Part shown: in pieces, positions 1 through 9,369 of the stretch
Layout: the number at the start of each line of letters is the position of its first letter
How positions within the stretch are numbered: the stretch's first letter is position 1
NCBI RefSeq assembly: GCF_001613505.1
Contig: NZ_BDCM01000006.1
Location: forward strand, 310,001-374,000
Direction: 5' to 3'
Length of the DNA stretch: 64,000 nt
DNA from: Nocardia mikamii NBRC 108933
GTDB taxonomy: Bacteria > Actinomycetota > Actinomycetes > Mycobacteriales > Mycobacteriaceae
Made by a program: the position numbers and the translations under genes
Notes under the pieces: model-generated
Database searches by the model: none
Told to the model about the DNA's origin: nothing
The model's input: the letters and a program-made list of their open reading frames with translations, nothing else

Positions 1-1202
1 CGCACGTACTCGGGGTAGTGCTAGCCGGTGGTGAGGGCAAACGACTCTTTCCCCTCACCAAGGACCGCGCCAAGCCGGCGGTCCCGTTCGGGGGCGCCTA
101 CCGCCTGATCGACTTCGTCCTCTCCAATCTCGTCAACGCCGGTTACCTGCGCATCTGTGTGCTGACCCAGTACAAATCGCATTCCCTGGACCGGCACATC
201 TCCCAGACCTGGCGGCTGTCCGGCTTCGGCGGCGAATACATCACTCCGGTCCCGGCCCAGCAGCGGCTGGGACCGCGCTGGTACACCGGCAGTGCGGACG
301 CGATCATGCAATCGCTGAATCTGATCTACGACGAGGACCCCGACTACATCGTGGTGTTCGGCGCCGACCACGTCTATCGCATGGATCCCGAACAGATGGT
401 CGCTCACCACATCGATTCCGGCGCGGGGGTGACCGTGGCCGGAATCCGGGTGCCCCGCAGTGAGGCGGGCGCTTTCGGGTGTATCGATTCCGACGAATCG
501 GGCCGCATCACGCAATTCCTGGAGAAGCCGGTCCATCCGCCCGGCACCCCCGACGACCCGAATATGACCTTCGCCTCGATGGGCAATTACGTCTTCACCA
601 CCAAGGTGCTGGTCGACGCGATTCGCGCCGATGCCGACGACGTCGATTCCGACCACGACATGGGTGGCGACATCATTCCGGCACTGGTCTCCCAGGGGCA
701 GGCGGGCGTCTACGACTTCGCGCGCAACGACGTTCCCGGCTCCACCGACCGCGACCGCGGCTACTGGCGCGACGTCGGCACCATCGACGCCTTCTACGCG
801 GCGCATATGGACCTGGTCTCGGTGCACCCGATCTTCAATCTCTACAACAAGCACTGGCCCATCCGCGGCACGGCGGAGAATCTGGCCCCGGCGAAATTCG
901 CGCAGGGCGGGCTGGCCCAGGAGTGCATCGTGGGTGCGGGCAGCATCCTCTCCGCGGCGACGGTGCGCAATTCGGTGCTGAGCTCGAACGTGTTCATCGA
1001 GGACGGGGCGACGGTGGAGGGCAGTGTGCTGATGCCCGGGGTGCGGATCGGCCGCGGTGCGGTCGTGCGGCGCGCGATCCTCGACAAGAACGTGATGGTC
1101 GGCGAGGGCGAGATCATCGGCGTCGATCTGGACCGCGACCGCGAGCGGTTCGCGGTGAGCAACGGCGGTGTGGTCACCGTCGGCAAGGGCGTCTGGGTCT
1201 GA
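1..1202 (+). CDS. glgC: Glucose-1-phosphate adenylyltransferase, 5'-truncated by the window edge
   Basis: Makes ADP-glucose from glucose-1-phosphate and ATP in the cytoplasm, for glycogen and related alpha-glucans. The frame is open to base 3 and reads H-V-L-G-V-V ahead of LAGGEGKRL, the nucleotide-binding loop, so the GTG at 18 is not the real start and only a few N-terminal residues are missing. Visible family features are the [12 protein letters not shown] segment, the [10 protein letters not shown] metal/sugar site and a C-terminal left-handed beta-helix region. The length fits the roughly 400-residue family. In M. tuberculosis glgC lies upstream of the same TetR/ABC and sigE genes, as here. 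Confidence 0.96.
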   Translation, partial: HVLGVVLAGGEGKRLFPLTKDRAKPAVPFGGAYRLIDFVLSNLVNAGYLRICVLTQYKSHSLDRHISQTWRLSGFGGEYITPVPAQQRLGPRWYTGSADAIMQSLNLIYDEDPDYIVVFGADHVYRMDPEQMVAHHIDSGAGVTVAGIRVPRSEAGAFGCIDSDESGRITQFLEKPVHPPGTPDDPNMTFASMGNYVFTTKVLVDAIRADADDVDSDHDMGGDIIPALVSQGQAGVYDFARNDVPGSTDRDRGYWRDVGTIDAFYAAHMDLVSVHPIFNLYNKHWPIRGTAENLAPAKFAQGGLAQECIVGAGSILSAATVRNSVLSSNVFIEDGATVEGSVLMPGVRIGRGAVVRRAILDKNVMVGEGEIIGVDLDRDRERFAVSNGGVVTVGKGVWV

Positions 1203-1231
1203 CCCGCCGATTTCGACGACGCGGAGCCGCG

Positions 1232-1480
1232 TCAGCGGCCCGGCATCGGATACTGCGGCGGCGGAGCCGGTTCGGTGACGCCCGGACTTTCCGGCGTGTA
1301 GCAGAACGGCGCACAGGTGCCGTGCGGCACTCTCGGATATCTCGCCGGATCGTCGAACTTGTCGTCACTGACCAGCAACATCACCAGCAGTGCCACGAAG
1401 ACCGCCGCGCCGAGGCTGACGAGAGCCAGGACCAGCCACCCGCGCGGCGCGACCTCGATCAGGATTCCGCGCTCGTACAC
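1232..1480 (-). CDS. Small single-pass membrane protein, unknown function
   Basis: An 82-residue protein with one hydrophobic helix at about residues 14-37 (WLVLALVSLGAAVFVALLVM). A short polar tail follows with two cysteines (GTCAPFCYTP) and a Pro-rich end. The GTG start at 1480 follows a purine-rich GGAGGCGGGGA. It is convergent with glgC, 29 bases after its stop. The tail is probably extracytoplasmic, and the Cys pair could form a disulfide; both are inference. I recognise no family. Confidence 0.62.
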   Translation of the reverse strand: MYERGILIEVAPRGWLVLALVSLGAAVFVALLVMLLVSDDKFDDPARYPRVPHGTCAPFCYTPESPGVTEPAPPPQYPMPGR

Positions 1481-1557
1481 TCCCCGCCTCCCGGTACCGC
1501 CGAATTACCCACTGTGCCAATGGTATCGGCTGCCGCGTGATCACGGCCACGGGAAAG

Positions 1558-1594
1558 GCCGCCCGGCACTCCGGAACGGGAGCGACCGGGCGGC
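1558..1594 (-). terminator. Hairpin downstream of the ABC permease gene
   Basis: GCCGCCCGG (1558-1566) pairs with CCGGGCGGC (1586-1594), and a shorter CTCC/GGAG stem lies inside the loop. It sits just past the permease stop at 1610 on the minus strand and is followed by CCTTTCCC there. It is a plausible end for the 4905-1610 transcript. Confidence 0.5.
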
Positions 1595-1609
1595 GAAATG
1601 CCCTGCGGA

Positions 1610-3268
1610 TCAGCGCAGATCGCGTCGGCGCCAGCCCGCGAGCCCGACCGCGGTGATCACCGCCGCGAGCACCAGCAGCACGAGCACCGGCACCGCGCGG
1701 AAATCCTCCGCCGGCAGTTTCGGCAGATGACCGTAGGGGTTGAGGTCCAGAACCCATTGCGGCATACCGGAGATCGAACCGAGCAGATAGATCGCCACGC
1801 CCGCGGTGAACACACCCCACGCCACCGGCGTCCAGCGCGGCAGCAGTCCGAACAGCAGCACGGTGATCGCGGTGAACACCCACACCGCGGGAATCTGGAT
1901 CATCGCCGCTTCCAGCGCCTGCGGGAACTTGCCACCCATATCCGATGCGGCGATCCCGTAGGACAGGCCGCCGATCACGCCGGAGACGAACAGCGCCACC
2001 ACCGGACCGCCGAAGGCGAAGATCAGATGACTTGCGGCCCAGCGGATTCGGCCGACGGCGCCGGTGAGGACGGTTTCGGCGCGATCGTCGCTCTCCTCCG
2101 CGTACATCCGCAGCGCGGCCGAGATCGAGAAGGCGGCCGCGCCCAGTCCGACCATCGAGAAGGCGGTGTTCAGGAAGGCCTGCTCCACCCCCTGCGAACC
2201 GCCGAGCCGGGCGATGATGTCGCGAACGGTCTGGCTGGAACCGATCTCGTCCCCGATGCCGTGGACCACGCTGCCGATGATCAGCCCGTAGAGCGCGAGC
2301 CCGACCGTCCACGCCACCAGGGTGCCGCGCTGCAACCGCCAGGCCAGTCCGAACGGTCCGCTCAACAGAGCCGATCCGGCCGCGGGACCGGGCCGGTCGG
2401 CGATCAATCCGGCCCCGAGGTCGCGCCGTCGCAGCAGCGTATAGGCGACCGCGATCAACACCACGGTGGTCACCGCGTGCAGCAGCAGCACCCACCAGCG
2501 ATCTCCCGCGAAGGGACGGACCTGCAGTGACCAGCCCTGCGGTGACAACCAGGTCAGGATGTCGGTGGGACCGTCTCCGGCCCGCGCGTCACCGATGGCG
2601 CGCAGGGTGAAGGTCACCGCGAGTACCGCCAGGGCGATGCCGCGGGCCAGGCGCGCGCTCGCGCTGAGCTGCGCGGCGACCGCGGCCACCGCCGCGAAGA
2701 CGATGCCCGAGGCGGCCAGTGCCGCGCCGAAGGCCAGCGAGCCGTCGAACGGCACTCCCGACGAGGCGATGCTCAGCGTGGCGACGATTCCGACCGCCAC
2801 GCAGGCGGCACAGGTCAGCAGGAGGGTGGCGGTCAGGGCGGCGAAGCGGCCCATCCGGGTGGAGGCGAGCAGCTCCTCCCGTCCGGTCTCCTCCTCGGCG
2901 CGGGTGTGCCGGATGACGGTGAGGATGGTGGCGATGCCTATCAGGGTGTAGAACGCTCCCGGTTTCCACGCTCCGGCCGCACCGAGACTGGTGTTGTAGA
3001 TCGGCCCGTACAACGCCAGCTGCGCCGGGCTGGACAGGATGGTGTGCGCGAAATTCTGCAGATCGGCCGGCGACGAGTACAGATTCTTCACGCTGGAGAA
3101 GTAGACGCTGCCCAGTGGCGCCGAGAGCAGCAGCACCCACAGCGGCAAGACGATCCGGTCCCGCCGCAGATACAGCCGCAGCAGCTGCCCCGTGCCGGTG
3201 AAATTCGAAGCGCGAGTGAATGATTCGGCGAATCCGCCATGGGGGCGGTCGAGGGTCGCGGTGGTCAT
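1610..3268 (-). CDS. ABC-2 type exporter permease (tetronasin/antibiotic-export family)
   Basis: A 552-residue membrane component of an export ABC transporter, with about twelve hydrophobic segments in two halves of six (for example [17 protein letters not shown] near the N-terminus and [20 protein letters not shown] at the C-terminus). Length and order match the actinobacterial polyketide-antibiotic exporter permeases; the M. tuberculosis equivalent is Rv1217c. The ATG overlaps the stop of the ATPase gene as ATGA (3265-3268), so the two are translationally coupled. The substrate is unknown; drug or lipid efflux is the usual role for this family. Confidence 0.88.
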   Translation of the reverse strand: MTTATLDRPHGGFAESFTRASNFTGTGQLLRLYLRRDRIVLPLWVLLLSAPLGSVYFSSVKNLYSSPADLQNFAHTILSSPAQLALYGPIYNTSLGAAGAWKPGAFYTLIGIATILTVIRHTRAEEETGREELLASTRMGRFAALTATLLLTCAACVAVGIVATLSIASSGVPFDGSLAFGAALAASGIVFAAVAAVAAQLSASARLARGIALAVLAVTFTLRAIGDARAGDGPTDILTWLSPQGWSLQVRPFAGDRWWVLLLHAVTTVVLIAVAYTLLRRRDLGAGLIADRPGPAAGSALLSGPFGLAWRLQRGTLVAWTVGLALYGLIIGSVVHGIGDEIGSSQTVRDIIARLGGSQGVEQAFLNTAFSMVGLGAAAFSISAALRMYAEESDDRAETVLTGAVGRIRWAASHLIFAFGGPVVALFVSGVIGGLSYGIAASDMGGKFPQALEAAMIQIPAVWVFTAITVLLFGLLPRWTPVAWGVFTAGVAIYLLGSISGMPQWVLDLNPYGHLPKLPAEDFRAVPVLVLLVLAAVITAVGLAGWRRRDLR

Positions 3269-4227
3269 TTCGCCGCCTCACTCAACGCGTGCCCGCTCCG
3301 CGCGGAGGTGTGCGCGGGTCGCCGGGCGTCGTCCGGCGCGTCGCCGTCGAGCGAATAGTGGCGCAGGAACAGCTCTTCCAGCGTCGGCGGCTGACTGACC
3401 AGGCTGCGCACGCCGGCGTCGCCGAGCACCCGGATCAGTTCGCCGAGATGTTCGCTGTCGACCTGGCAGTGCAGGGTGTGGTCCTCGATCGTGAGGTCCT
3501 CGACGCCCGCGACGGCGCCGATATCGCCCGGGTCGCCGACGAGTTCGGCCGTGATCGACGTACGGCTGAGATGGCGCATCTCGGCCAGGGTTCCGCTCTC
3601 CACGGTCTTGCCGGCGCGGATGATCGTGACCCGATCACACAGCGCCTCCACCTCGGACAGGATGTGGCTCGACAGCAGCACGGTGGCGCCGCGCTCGGCC
3701 GCCTCCCGCGCGCACTCGCGAAAAACCTGTTCCATCAGCGGATCCAGGCCGGAGGTCGGTTCGTCGAGCAGCAGCAGGCGCGCGTTCGAGGAGAAGGCGG
3801 ACACCAGCGCGACCTTCTGCCGGTTGCCCTTGGAGTAGGCGCGCGCCTTCTTGCGCGGATCGAGCTCGAAGCGCTCGATCATCTCGGCACGGCGCTCGGT
3901 ATCGATGCCGCCGCGCATCCGCCCCAGCAGATCGATGGTCTCCCCGCCCGACAGCGACGGCCACAACGTGACATCGCCGGGGACGTAGGCGATATCGCGG
4001 TGCAGGTCGACCGCGTCGGTCCACGGGTCGCGCCCGAGCACCCGCGCCTGCCCGGAGGTGCGCGCCAGGATGCCGAGCAGAATGCGGATGGTGGTCGACT
4101 TGCCGGCCCCGTTGGGCCCGAGGAAGCCGTGGACCTCTCCCTCGGCGACCTCGAGGTCGAGGCCGTCCAGGGCGCGTACCGATCCGAAGTGCTTGTGCAG
4201 TGTCCGGACCTCGATTGCCGATGACAT
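3265..4227 (-). CDS. ABC exporter ATPase
   Basis: A 320-residue nucleotide-binding subunit that drives the permease encoded just downstream. Walker A is GPNGAGKST (residues 38-46), Walker B is LLLLDEP (about 152-158) and the H-loop is SSHILSE. The signature motif is YSKGNRQK (132-139) rather than LSGGQ, as is common in ABC-2 drug exporters. The C-terminal 90 residues form the extra domain of this subfamily. ATG at 4227; 24 bases separate it from the TetR gene upstream. Equivalent to Rv1218c by order and length. Confidence 0.92.
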   Translation of the reverse strand: MSSAIEVRTLHKHFGSVRALDGLDLEVAEGEVHGFLGPNGAGKSTTIRILLGILARTSGQARVLGRDPWTDAVDLHRDIAYVPGDVTLWPSLSGGETIDLLGRMRGGIDTERRAEMIERFELDPRKKARAYSKGNRQKVALVSAFSSNARLLLLDEPTSGLDPLMEQVFRECAREAAERGATVLLSSHILSEVEALCDRVTIIRAGKTVESGTLAEMRHLSRTSITAELVGDPGDIGAVAGVEDLTIEDHTLHCQVDSEHLGELIRVLGDAGVRSLVSQPPTLEELFLRHYSLDGDAPDDARRPAHTSARSGHALSEAAK

Positions 4228-4251
4228 CGAATCTCCTTGCGAGATAAGGGT

Positions 4252-4905
4252 TCACATTTCGGCGAGCAGCGAGTCGAGCACCGAGGAATCGGCGAACAGG
4301 CCGTGGGTGTTGACCTCGATGGCCGGCAGCATCATCTGGTCGGCGTACTCGCGCAACGCTTTTCGAAAGTCGAGCTTTCCTTCGTGGCGGGCGGCGTAGA
4401 GCTGCAGGTAGAAGAAGAAACCCCCACCGTTCTGCACCGCCAGATAATTCGCCGTCGCCGATACGTCCCTGGGCCGCCGCAACGTGCCGGCCTCGATACC
4501 GACCTCGAGATAGGACTCCACATCGGCGCGCATCTGATCGAACAGCGAGGTCATCAGCGTTCCGCCGGCCTGGAAGCTGCGCATCAGATATGCGGTGTAG
4601 GGCGCGAACTCCTCGATTTCGGTGAGGGCCTTCAGGGTCGAATTCGGCGAGGGCTGCTGGACGTATTCCGTCTTCGCGGCACGAATGACGGCACGGACGT
4701 GCTCGTCACACGCCTCGCGCAGGCCGTCCTTGGAACCGAAGTGGTGATTGACGAGTCCGGGTGAAACCCCCGCCGCCTTGGCGATGGCCCGCACCCCGAC
4801 CCCGAATCCCTCTTCTCCGAAGACGACGATCGCCGCGTCCCGGATCCGGGCGGGCGTGCTCAGATCCGAGGCTGATCCTTCCGGTACGGCTGCTCCCTTA
4901 AACAC
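4252..4905 (-). CDS. TetR-family regulator of the adjacent ABC exporter
   Basis: A 217-residue repressor-type protein. The N-terminal HTH (about residues 20-62) contains AIAKAAGVSPGLVNHHFGSK, a near-consensus TetR DNA-binding helix, and the remainder is an all-helical ligand domain. It is first in the operon with the ABC ATPase and permease, the arrangement of Rv1219c-Rv1217c. The GTG at 4905 is chosen because TATATT lies six bases upstream on the same strand, suggesting a leaderless mRNA. AAGGGAG at 4892-4898 is inside this frame with no good start behind it. Two direct repeats overlap the promoter and start, which suggests autoregulation. Confidence 0.87.
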   Translation of the reverse strand: MFKGAAVPEGSASDLSTPARIRDAAIVVFGEEGFGVGVRAIAKAAGVSPGLVNHHFGSKDGLREACDEHVRAVIRAAKTEYVQQPSPNSTLKALTEIEEFAPYTAYLMRSFQAGGTLMTSLFDQMRADVESYLEVGIEAGTLRRPRDVSATANYLAVQNGGGFFFYLQLYAARHEGKLDFRKALREYADQMMLPAIEVNTHGLFADSSVLDSLLAEM

Positions 4906-4934
4906 ATGTTCAATATACTAAACACTCGTTCAAT
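4899..4934. promoter_or_regulatory. Tandem operator repeats over the TetR/ABC promoter
   Basis: TAAACACNNGTTCAAT occurs at 4899-4914 and again at 4919-4934, exactly 20 bp apart (about two helical turns). Each copy holds an AAC-N4-GTT dyad. Between and partly under them is the minus-strand -10 TATATT (4912-4917), six bases from the GTG at 4905. A repressor bound here would block polymerase; autorepression by the TetR protein is inferred. Confidence 0.6.
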
Positions 4935-5052
4935 CCGCACGCAAGACTCGGCGCCGAGCGAATTTCGGCAATCGAATGCGCAGGTAGGCAGCGTCCCGCG
5001 AGCTAATTCCGGGACCGGCGGGATCGAGCCGCCGGGACATCGCGAGCGGTGA

Positions 5053-5700
5053 TCAGCCGCGCGAGGCGCAGAGCAGGCCGTCGCCGACCGGGATCAGCAC
5101 GCTGGTCAGGTCGGGATCCTCGGCCACGGCCCGGGTCGCCGCCCGCACCGCCTGCGTCGCGGCGTCGCGCTGCGCCGGATCGGGCACCCGCCCACCCAGC
5201 AGCGCGTTGTACATCAGCACCGCCCCACCCTCGCGCAGCAAACGTACGGCCTGCTCGACGTACTGCGGATGTTCGAGCGGGGCCGCATCGATGAACACCA
5301 GGTCGTAGGCGCCGTCGGCGAGCCGGGGCAGCACGTCCAGAGCGCGGCCGTTGATCAGCCGGGTGCGCGCCGGGGCGATATCGGCCGCGCGGAAGGCGTC
5401 CTTGGCCGCGCGCTGATGTTCCGGCTCGGAGTCGATCGTGGTCAGCGTGCCGTCCTCGCGCATGCCGTCGAGCAGCCACAGGCCGCTGATGCCGGCGCCG
5501 GTGCCGACCTCGACCACCGCCCGCGCGCCGAGCAGCTGGGCGTAGATGCTGAGCAGCGCTCCCACCGACGGCGGCACCGGCGCGGCGCCCAGTTCGGTGG
5601 CCCGCTCCCGCGCGGCGATGAGGATCTCGTCCTCGACCACGGATTCCTCCACGTAGGCGAGGTTGCGCTGCAGGGCCGATGCCGCTGGGATGTGGCTCAC
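5053..5700 (-). CDS. SAM-dependent O-methyltransferase next to sigE
   Basis: A class I O-methyltransferase of the catechol/caffeoyl-CoA type. The SAM motif I is [15 protein letters not shown], motif II follows as [10 protein letters not shown], and [10 protein letters not shown] is the acidic metal/substrate segment. From the GTG at 5700 the protein is 215 residues, as I recall for the Rv1220c homologue that also sits divergent to sigE. That start is supported by TAGCCT (5708-5713) seven bases upstream, a leaderless arrangement. A longer open frame reaches 5793 but its extra residues are not family-like. The substrate is unknown. Confidence 0.88.
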   Translation of the reverse strand: MSHIPAASALQRNLAYVEESVVEDEILIAARERATELGAAPVPPSVGALLSIYAQLLGARAVVEVGTGAGISGLWLLDGMREDGTLTTIDSEPEHQRAAKDAFRAADIAPARTRLINGRALDVLPRLADGAYDLVFIDAAPLEHPQYVEQAVRLLREGGAVLMYNALLGGRVPDPAQRDAATQAVRAATRAVAEDPDLTSVLIPVGDGLLCASRG

Positions 5701-5707
5701 GAATATG

Positions 5708-5713
5708 AGGCTA
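5708..5713 (-). promoter_or_regulatory. -10 hexamer, leaderless start of the methyltransferase
   Basis: TAGCCT on the minus strand, seven bases before the GTG at 5700. No Shine-Dalgarno sequence is present. Confidence 0.5.
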
Positions 5714-5850
5714 ACGGCGTGGCAGTCCAGGGGCGCGACGACGGCCGGTGTTTTTCTCAGGTGTCCCTCAGCCTCCCCATACCACCGGCACATCGGGAAC
5801 CGCCAGAGTATTGACCAAGCAAGGGCCGGCCGACCGCCGGACGGCGCCCG

Positions 5851-5876
5851 GGAACACCGGACTCAGGTTCGGGGTT
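5851..5876 (+). promoter_or_regulatory. Possible ECF-type promoter upstream of sigE
   Basis: GGAAC (5851-5855) is followed after 17 bases by GGTT (5873-5876), resembling the GGAAC...GTT pattern of SigE/SigH-type promoters in mycobacteria. It lies upstream of all plausible sigE starts. The match is short and could be chance. Confidence 0.3.
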
Positions 5877-5906
5877 GTACCCGGTACGCGACGACCACCA
5901 GTCGTC

Positions 5907-6713
5907 GTGCGCCTTCCACGGTCCCGAGTAGGAGGTCACCCCATCCACAAGGTCGATGCGGCGCGTGAGTACGCCACCCTGCCCGAGTCGAGTCTGCCGA
6001 TCGGCGTCTCGGCCGATTACGAGCTGCCCGGTGCCGCTCGTAGCGATGTCCGTACCGAAGCCGGGGCCGATGTCCTGAACGGCGCCGACTTCGACGATAC
6101 CGAAGCCGTCGCGGGCGATGCCGCGGACGACGATGCGCTGAGCGGTACCGCCGCCTTCGACGCCACCGGCGACCGCACCATGATGCCGTCCTGGGACGAC
6201 CTGGTCCGCGAGCACGCCGACCGGGTGTACCGGCTGGCCTACCGCCTGACCGGTGACCCGCAGGACGCCGAAGACCTCACCCAGGAGACCTTCATCCGGG
6301 TCTTCCGCTCGTTGCAGAACTACCAGCCCGGCACGTTCGAGGGCTGGCTGCACCGGATCACCACGAATTTGTTCCTGGACATGGTTCGCCGGCGTAACCG
6401 CATCCGGATGGAGGCGTTGCCCGAGGACTACGACCGGGTGCCGTCCGAAGGTCCCGGACCCGAGCAGGTCTATCACGATGCCCGGCTGGATCCGGATCTG
6501 CAGCGTGCGCTCGACGCGCTGGCGCCGGAATTCCGCGCGGCCGTCGTACTGTGCGATATCGAGGGTCTGTCCTACGAGGAGATCGGCGCTACCCTCGGGG
6601 TGAAGTTGGGTACCGTGCGCAGCCGTATCCACCGCGGCCGTCAGGCACTGCGGGAACACCTTGCGCATAATGGTTCTCAGCAGCGGTTCGCCGCTGAGGA
6701 GAAAGTCGGGTAA
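5907..6713 (+). CDS. sigE: ECF sigma factor SigE
   Basis: Envelope-stress sigma factor. Region 2 runs through [40 protein letters not shown] and [20 protein letters not shown]. Region 4 contains [20 protein letters not shown] and [20 protein letters not shown]. Both are near-identical to mycobacterial SigE. The start is uncertain. The GTG at 5907 is the nearest canonical codon (268 aa) but has no ribosome site. A perfect AGGAGG at 5930-5935 lies seven bases before an in-frame ATC at 5943, which would give 256 aa, close to the 257 of M. tuberculosis. The acidic N-terminal extension matches only loosely. RseA and HtrA follow directly, so the locus is a sigma/anti-sigma unit. Confidence 0.95.
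   Translation: MRLPRSRVGGHPIHKVDAAREYATLPESSLPIGVSADYELPGAARSDVRTEAGADVLNGADFDDTEAVAGDAADDDALSGTAAFDATGDRTMMPSWDDLVREHADRVYRLAYRLTGDPQDAEDLTQETFIRVFRSLQNYQPGTFEGWLHRITTNLFLDMVRRRNRIRMEALPEDYDRVPSEGPGPEQVYHDARLDPDLQRALDALAPEFRAAVVLCDIEGLSYEEIGATLGVKLGTVRSRIHRGRQALREHLAHNGSQQRFAAEEKVG
5930..5945 (+). promoter_or_regulatory. Consensus Shine-Dalgarno aimed at an ATC codon of sigE
   Basis: AGGAGG at 5930-5935, a seven-base spacer, then ATC (5943-5945) in the SigE frame. No ATG, GTG or TTG lies at a useful distance in any frame. ATC initiation is therefore a serious possibility. Confidence 0.45.
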
Positions 6714-6778
6714 ACAGCGGTGCAGCGCCGCGGCCGTGCCCGGCGAAGCTGGAGTCCGTCGGAAGGGTGTGCATCCGT

Positions 6779-7168
6779 ATGACCGGCGAGGGTCGATTCG
6801 CCCCCACCGAACACCTGGCCAATGAGGCCGTTGTCGCGTATGTCGACGGCGAGCTGAGAATGAACGCCTATCTGCGCGCGGCCGAACATCTGTCCCGCTG
6901 CCCCGAATGCGCCGCCGAGGTCGAGGCGCAGCAGCAGGCCCGGGTCGCGTTGCGCCGGGCGGCACAGATGCAGATTTCCGCGCCGACGGACCTGCAGGAC
7001 ACGCTGAGCCGAATTCCGTTGGCCGACCTCACCGGTAGTAGCACCGACGATATGTCGCGTGGCGCGAGTTTCCTCGGCCTGCGGGCGGATTCGTTCCGTT
7101 TCGCCTCCTCCTCGAATCGAGAAATGGGATTCGAGAGCAGGCGGTGGACGGGATGGTGGCGCAAGTAG
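6779..7168 (+). CDS. rseA: Anti-sigma-E factor RseA
   Basis: A 129-residue zinc-associated anti-sigma protein that holds SigE inactive. The motif is H37-x3-C41-x2-C44 (EHLSRCPECAAEV), preceded by AVVAYVDGELRMNAYLRAA, the helix that contacts the sigma factor in this family. There is no transmembrane segment, so it is soluble like mycobacterial RseA. The ATG at 6779 is preferred, with GGAAGG at 6761-6766. A GTG at 6767 directly abutting that site is less likely. The TAG stop forms the start of the -10 hexamer of htrA. Confidence 0.93.
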   Translation: MTGEGRFAPTEHLANEAVVAYVDGELRMNAYLRAAEHLSRCPECAAEVEAQQQARVALRRAAQMQISAPTDLQDTLSRIPLADLTGSSTDDMSRGASFLGLRADSFRFASSSNREMGFESRRWTGWWRK

Positions 7169-7171
7169 AGT
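7166..7171 (+). promoter_or_regulatory. -10 hexamer of htrA built on the rseA stop codon
   Basis: TAGAGT, whose first three bases are the rseA TAG stop. It is eight bases before the GTG at 7180, consistent with leaderless or near-leaderless initiation of htrA in addition to read-through from sigE. Confidence 0.45.
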
Positions 7172-7179
7172 TTGCGAAC

Positions 7180-8727
7180 GTGACCACCGAATCGACGCCG
7201 TCCGCTTCATCGGATTCGGCGGCCAGGGGGAACCTGAGGCCGTCGGACGCGCCCGTGCTGGGGCCGCGCCCGGTGTACCGCCCGGATATCGATAAACACA
7301 CCGCCCGCGCTTTCCGCCGCCCGGAGGGGCAGGCCGGATCTTTCGCACCCCATGCCCAGGCCGCGCCCGCGCCGCGCCACGACGCTCCCGAATTGGTCAA
7401 TCGCCCGCCGGACGCGGTGCTGGCCGAGGCCTTCGGACGGCCCGCGGGTTCCGACGAACTCTTGCAGCGCGATCCCGAGGCCGGGGCCGACACGCCCGAT
7501 ACGAGCGCACCGGTCGATCCGTGGCGCGATCCCGCGGCGGCGGCCCGGCTCGGCGATCCCGCCATTCACACCCCGGCTCCGCAGCCGCTGCCGCCGGGTG
7601 TCAAACTCGGCGCCCGCGAGGTGCTGTTCGGCGGCAAGGTCGCGCCCAAGGCATTGGCGATCCTGGGTGTGGCCGCATTGATCATCGGCGTGCTCGGCGG
7701 CCTCGTCGGCCGGTTCACCGCCGAGAACACCGGAGCGCTGACCTCGCGCAAGATCGCGCTGCAGCAGGAGAGCAACACCGACAAACCGCACAGCCAGGTC
7801 GCCAAGGTGGCCGACGCGGTGCTGCCCTCGGTCGTCTCGATCCGCGAGACCGTCGGCGACAACGGCGCCCTCGGTTCCGGCGTGGTCATCGACGGCAACG
7901 GCTACATCGTCACCAACAATCACGTCATCTCGATGGCGGCGCAGGACAAATCCGGACGCGCCAAGATCCAGGCCACCTTCTCCGACGGCACCAGGGCCCC
8001 GGCCCAGCTGGTCGGCCGCGACCCGAAGACCGACCTCGCGGTGCTGAAGGTCGACGTCAAGAACCTCACCGTCGCCCGGCTCGGGAAGTCGGGCGATGTG
8101 CAGGTCGGCGACGACGTACTGGCCATCGGCTCGCCGCTGGGCCTGAGCAAGACCGTCACCTCCGGCATCGTCAGCGCGTTGCACCGCGCGATCCAGGAGA
8201 GCCCGGAGGCCGGCGACGACACCGCGGGCGCCTTCGACGCCGTGCAGACCGACGCCGCGATCAACCACGGCAACTCCGGCGGCGCCCTGGTCGACGGCGA
8301 GGGCCGGTTGATCGGCATCAACACCGCCATCCGCAGCGAGAGCGGCGGATCGGTCGGCCTCGGCTTCGCGATTCCGGTGGATCTGGTGCAGCGGGTGTCG
8401 CAGACCCTGATCCGCGACGGTGTGATGTACCACCCGTGGCTCGGGGTCAGCGCGAAGACCAAACAGGTCGAGAACGACGTCATGAGCGGCGCCGCGGTGG
8501 CCGATGTGGTCGGCAACAGCCCGGCCGCCAAGGCGGGTATCGCCGAGGGCGACGTGATCGTCAAGGTGGGCGATCGGCAGGTCACCGAACCGGCCGAACT
8601 CACCGTCGCCGTCCAGTCCCATCAGATCGGGGAGACGGTGAATTTCCAATTGATCCGCGACGGCCGCCAGGTCGATGTGCCGGTGACGCTGGAATCCGAT
8701 AAGAACGCCCCGCAAGCACCCCAGTAG
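7180..8727 (+). CDS. htrA: HtrA-like membrane serine protease with PDZ domain
   Basis: Trypsin-fold envelope protease of the SigE response, 515 residues from the GTG at 7180. A Pro-rich cytoplasmic N-terminal region contains a repeated A-F-G/R-R-P motif (ARAFRRPEG, AEAFGRPAG). One membrane helix lies at about 156-178 (PKALAILGVAALIIGVLGG). The protease domain has the triad H248 (TNNHVIS), D285 (DPKTDLAVLKV) and S366 (INHGNSGGAL). A PDZ domain fills the last 100 residues. An in-frame GTG at 7144, inside rseA, would add twelve residues, but TAGAGT at 7166-7171 favours 7180. Order sigE-rseA-htrA-tatB equals Rv1221-Rv1224. Confidence 0.95.
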   Translation: MTTESTPSASSDSAARGNLRPSDAPVLGPRPVYRPDIDKHTARAFRRPEGQAGSFAPHAQAAPAPRHDAPELVNRPPDAVLAEAFGRPAGSDELLQRDPEAGADTPDTSAPVDPWRDPAAAARLGDPAIHTPAPQPLPPGVKLGAREVLFGGKVAPKALAILGVAALIIGVLGGLVGRFTAENTGALTSRKIALQQESNTDKPHSQVAKVADAVLPSVVSIRETVGDNGALGSGVVIDGNGYIVTNNHVISMAAQDKSGRAKIQATFSDGTRAPAQLVGRDPKTDLAVLKVDVKNLTVARLGKSGDVQVGDDVLAIGSPLGLSKTVTSGIVSALHRAIQESPEAGDDTAGAFDAVQTDAAINHGNSGGALVDGEGRLIGINTAIRSESGGSVGLGFAIPVDLVQRVSQTLIRDGVMYHPWLGVSAKTKQVENDVMSGAAVADVVGNSPAAKAGIAEGDVIVKVGDRQVTEPAELTVAVQSHQIGETVNFQLIRDGRQVDVPVTLESDKNAPQAPQ

Positions 8728-8730
8728 CCT
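8725..8730 (+). promoter_or_regulatory. -10 hexamer of tatB built on the htrA stop codon
   Basis: TAGCCT begins with the htrA TAG stop and ends six bases before the tatB ATG at 8737. This repeats the arrangement at the rseA/htrA junction. Confidence 0.5.
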
Positions 8731-8736
8731 GGTCTT

Positions 8737-9231
8737 ATGTTCAATATCGGCTGGCCCGAGATGGTGATCCTGGTGGTCGCCGCGCTGGTGATTCTCGGCC
8801 CGGAGCGGCTCCCGGGGGCGATTCGCTGGACCGCGCAGAGTCTGCGTCAGGTCCGCGACTACGCCTCCGGCGCCACCAGCCAGCTGCGCGACGATCTCGG
8901 ACCCGAGCTCGACGAACTGCGCAAACCTCTGGAAGAGCTCAACGAACTGCGCAAACCACTCGAAGGTCTGCGCGGGATGACGCCGCGGTCGATGGTCACC
9001 AAGCACCTTTTCGACGGTGACGATTCGCTGTTCACCGGCACGTTCGGCGGAGCGAATGCGGGTAACGGCTCGTCGGGCAATTCCGCGTCCTCCCATTCCG
9101 TGACCTCCCATTCCGTGACCTCACAGACCGGCACGCCGAATTCTGTGACCCCGCCCAATTATTCGGTGCCCGAACCGCCGAAACCGCTCGACCGCAACGA
9201 GAAACCGCCGATCGATTTCGACGCCACCTAG
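8737..9231 (+). CDS. tatB: Twin-arginine translocase subunit TatB
   Basis: Component of the Tat receptor complex. The N-terminal membrane helix (residues about 4-21, [18 protein letters not shown]) ends in the conserved G-P hinge. An amphipathic helix ([20 protein letters not shown]) and a charged coil region with the repeat [18 protein letters not shown] follow. The tail is Ser/Thr/Pro-rich with short SHSVT repeats, and at 164 residues the protein is longer than a minimal TatB because of it. It lies nine bases after htrA, with its own leaderless-type -10. Confidence 0.93.
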   Translation: MFNIGWPEMVILVVAALVILGPERLPGAIRWTAQSLRQVRDYASGATSQLRDDLGPELDELRKPLEELNELRKPLEGLRGMTPRSMVTKHLFDGDDSLFTGTFGGANAGNGSSGNSASSHSVTSHSVTSQTGTPNSVTPPNYSVPEPPKPLDRNEKPPIDFDAT

Positions 9232-9330
9232 TCGAAAAGCACTGATAGTCCCCTTACGGACCGCCCGGTCCGGCCCAAATGGCCGGTGTACTCGATGGAT
9301 TCGCCGTCTGCGGCGGATTCGTCAACCGGA

Positions 9331-9363
9331 CTAGACACATCCGGGTGTCGAGCTATCTAGACT
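9331..9363 (+). promoter_or_regulatory. Leaderless promoter with inverted repeat before the HTH gene
   Basis: CTAGACAC (9331-9338) and GTGTCGAG (9345-9352) form an imperfect dyad (7 of 8 pairs, six-base gap). Just downstream TAGACT (9358-9363) lies six bases before the ATG at 9370. The dyad covers the spacer/-35 side, where a repressor would act. Binding by the HTH protein itself is a guess from position. Confidence 0.45.
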
Positions 9364-9369
9364 TCGCAC

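Noticed and set aside
7207..9111. 634-codon open frame antisense to htrA/tatB
   Set aside because: Shadow of high third-position G+C in htrA; no family features, while the plus strand encodes an unmistakable protease.
9258..9271. GGACCG/CGGTCC hairpin after tatB as terminator
   Set aside because: The stem is only six pairs with a two-base loop; too weak to call.
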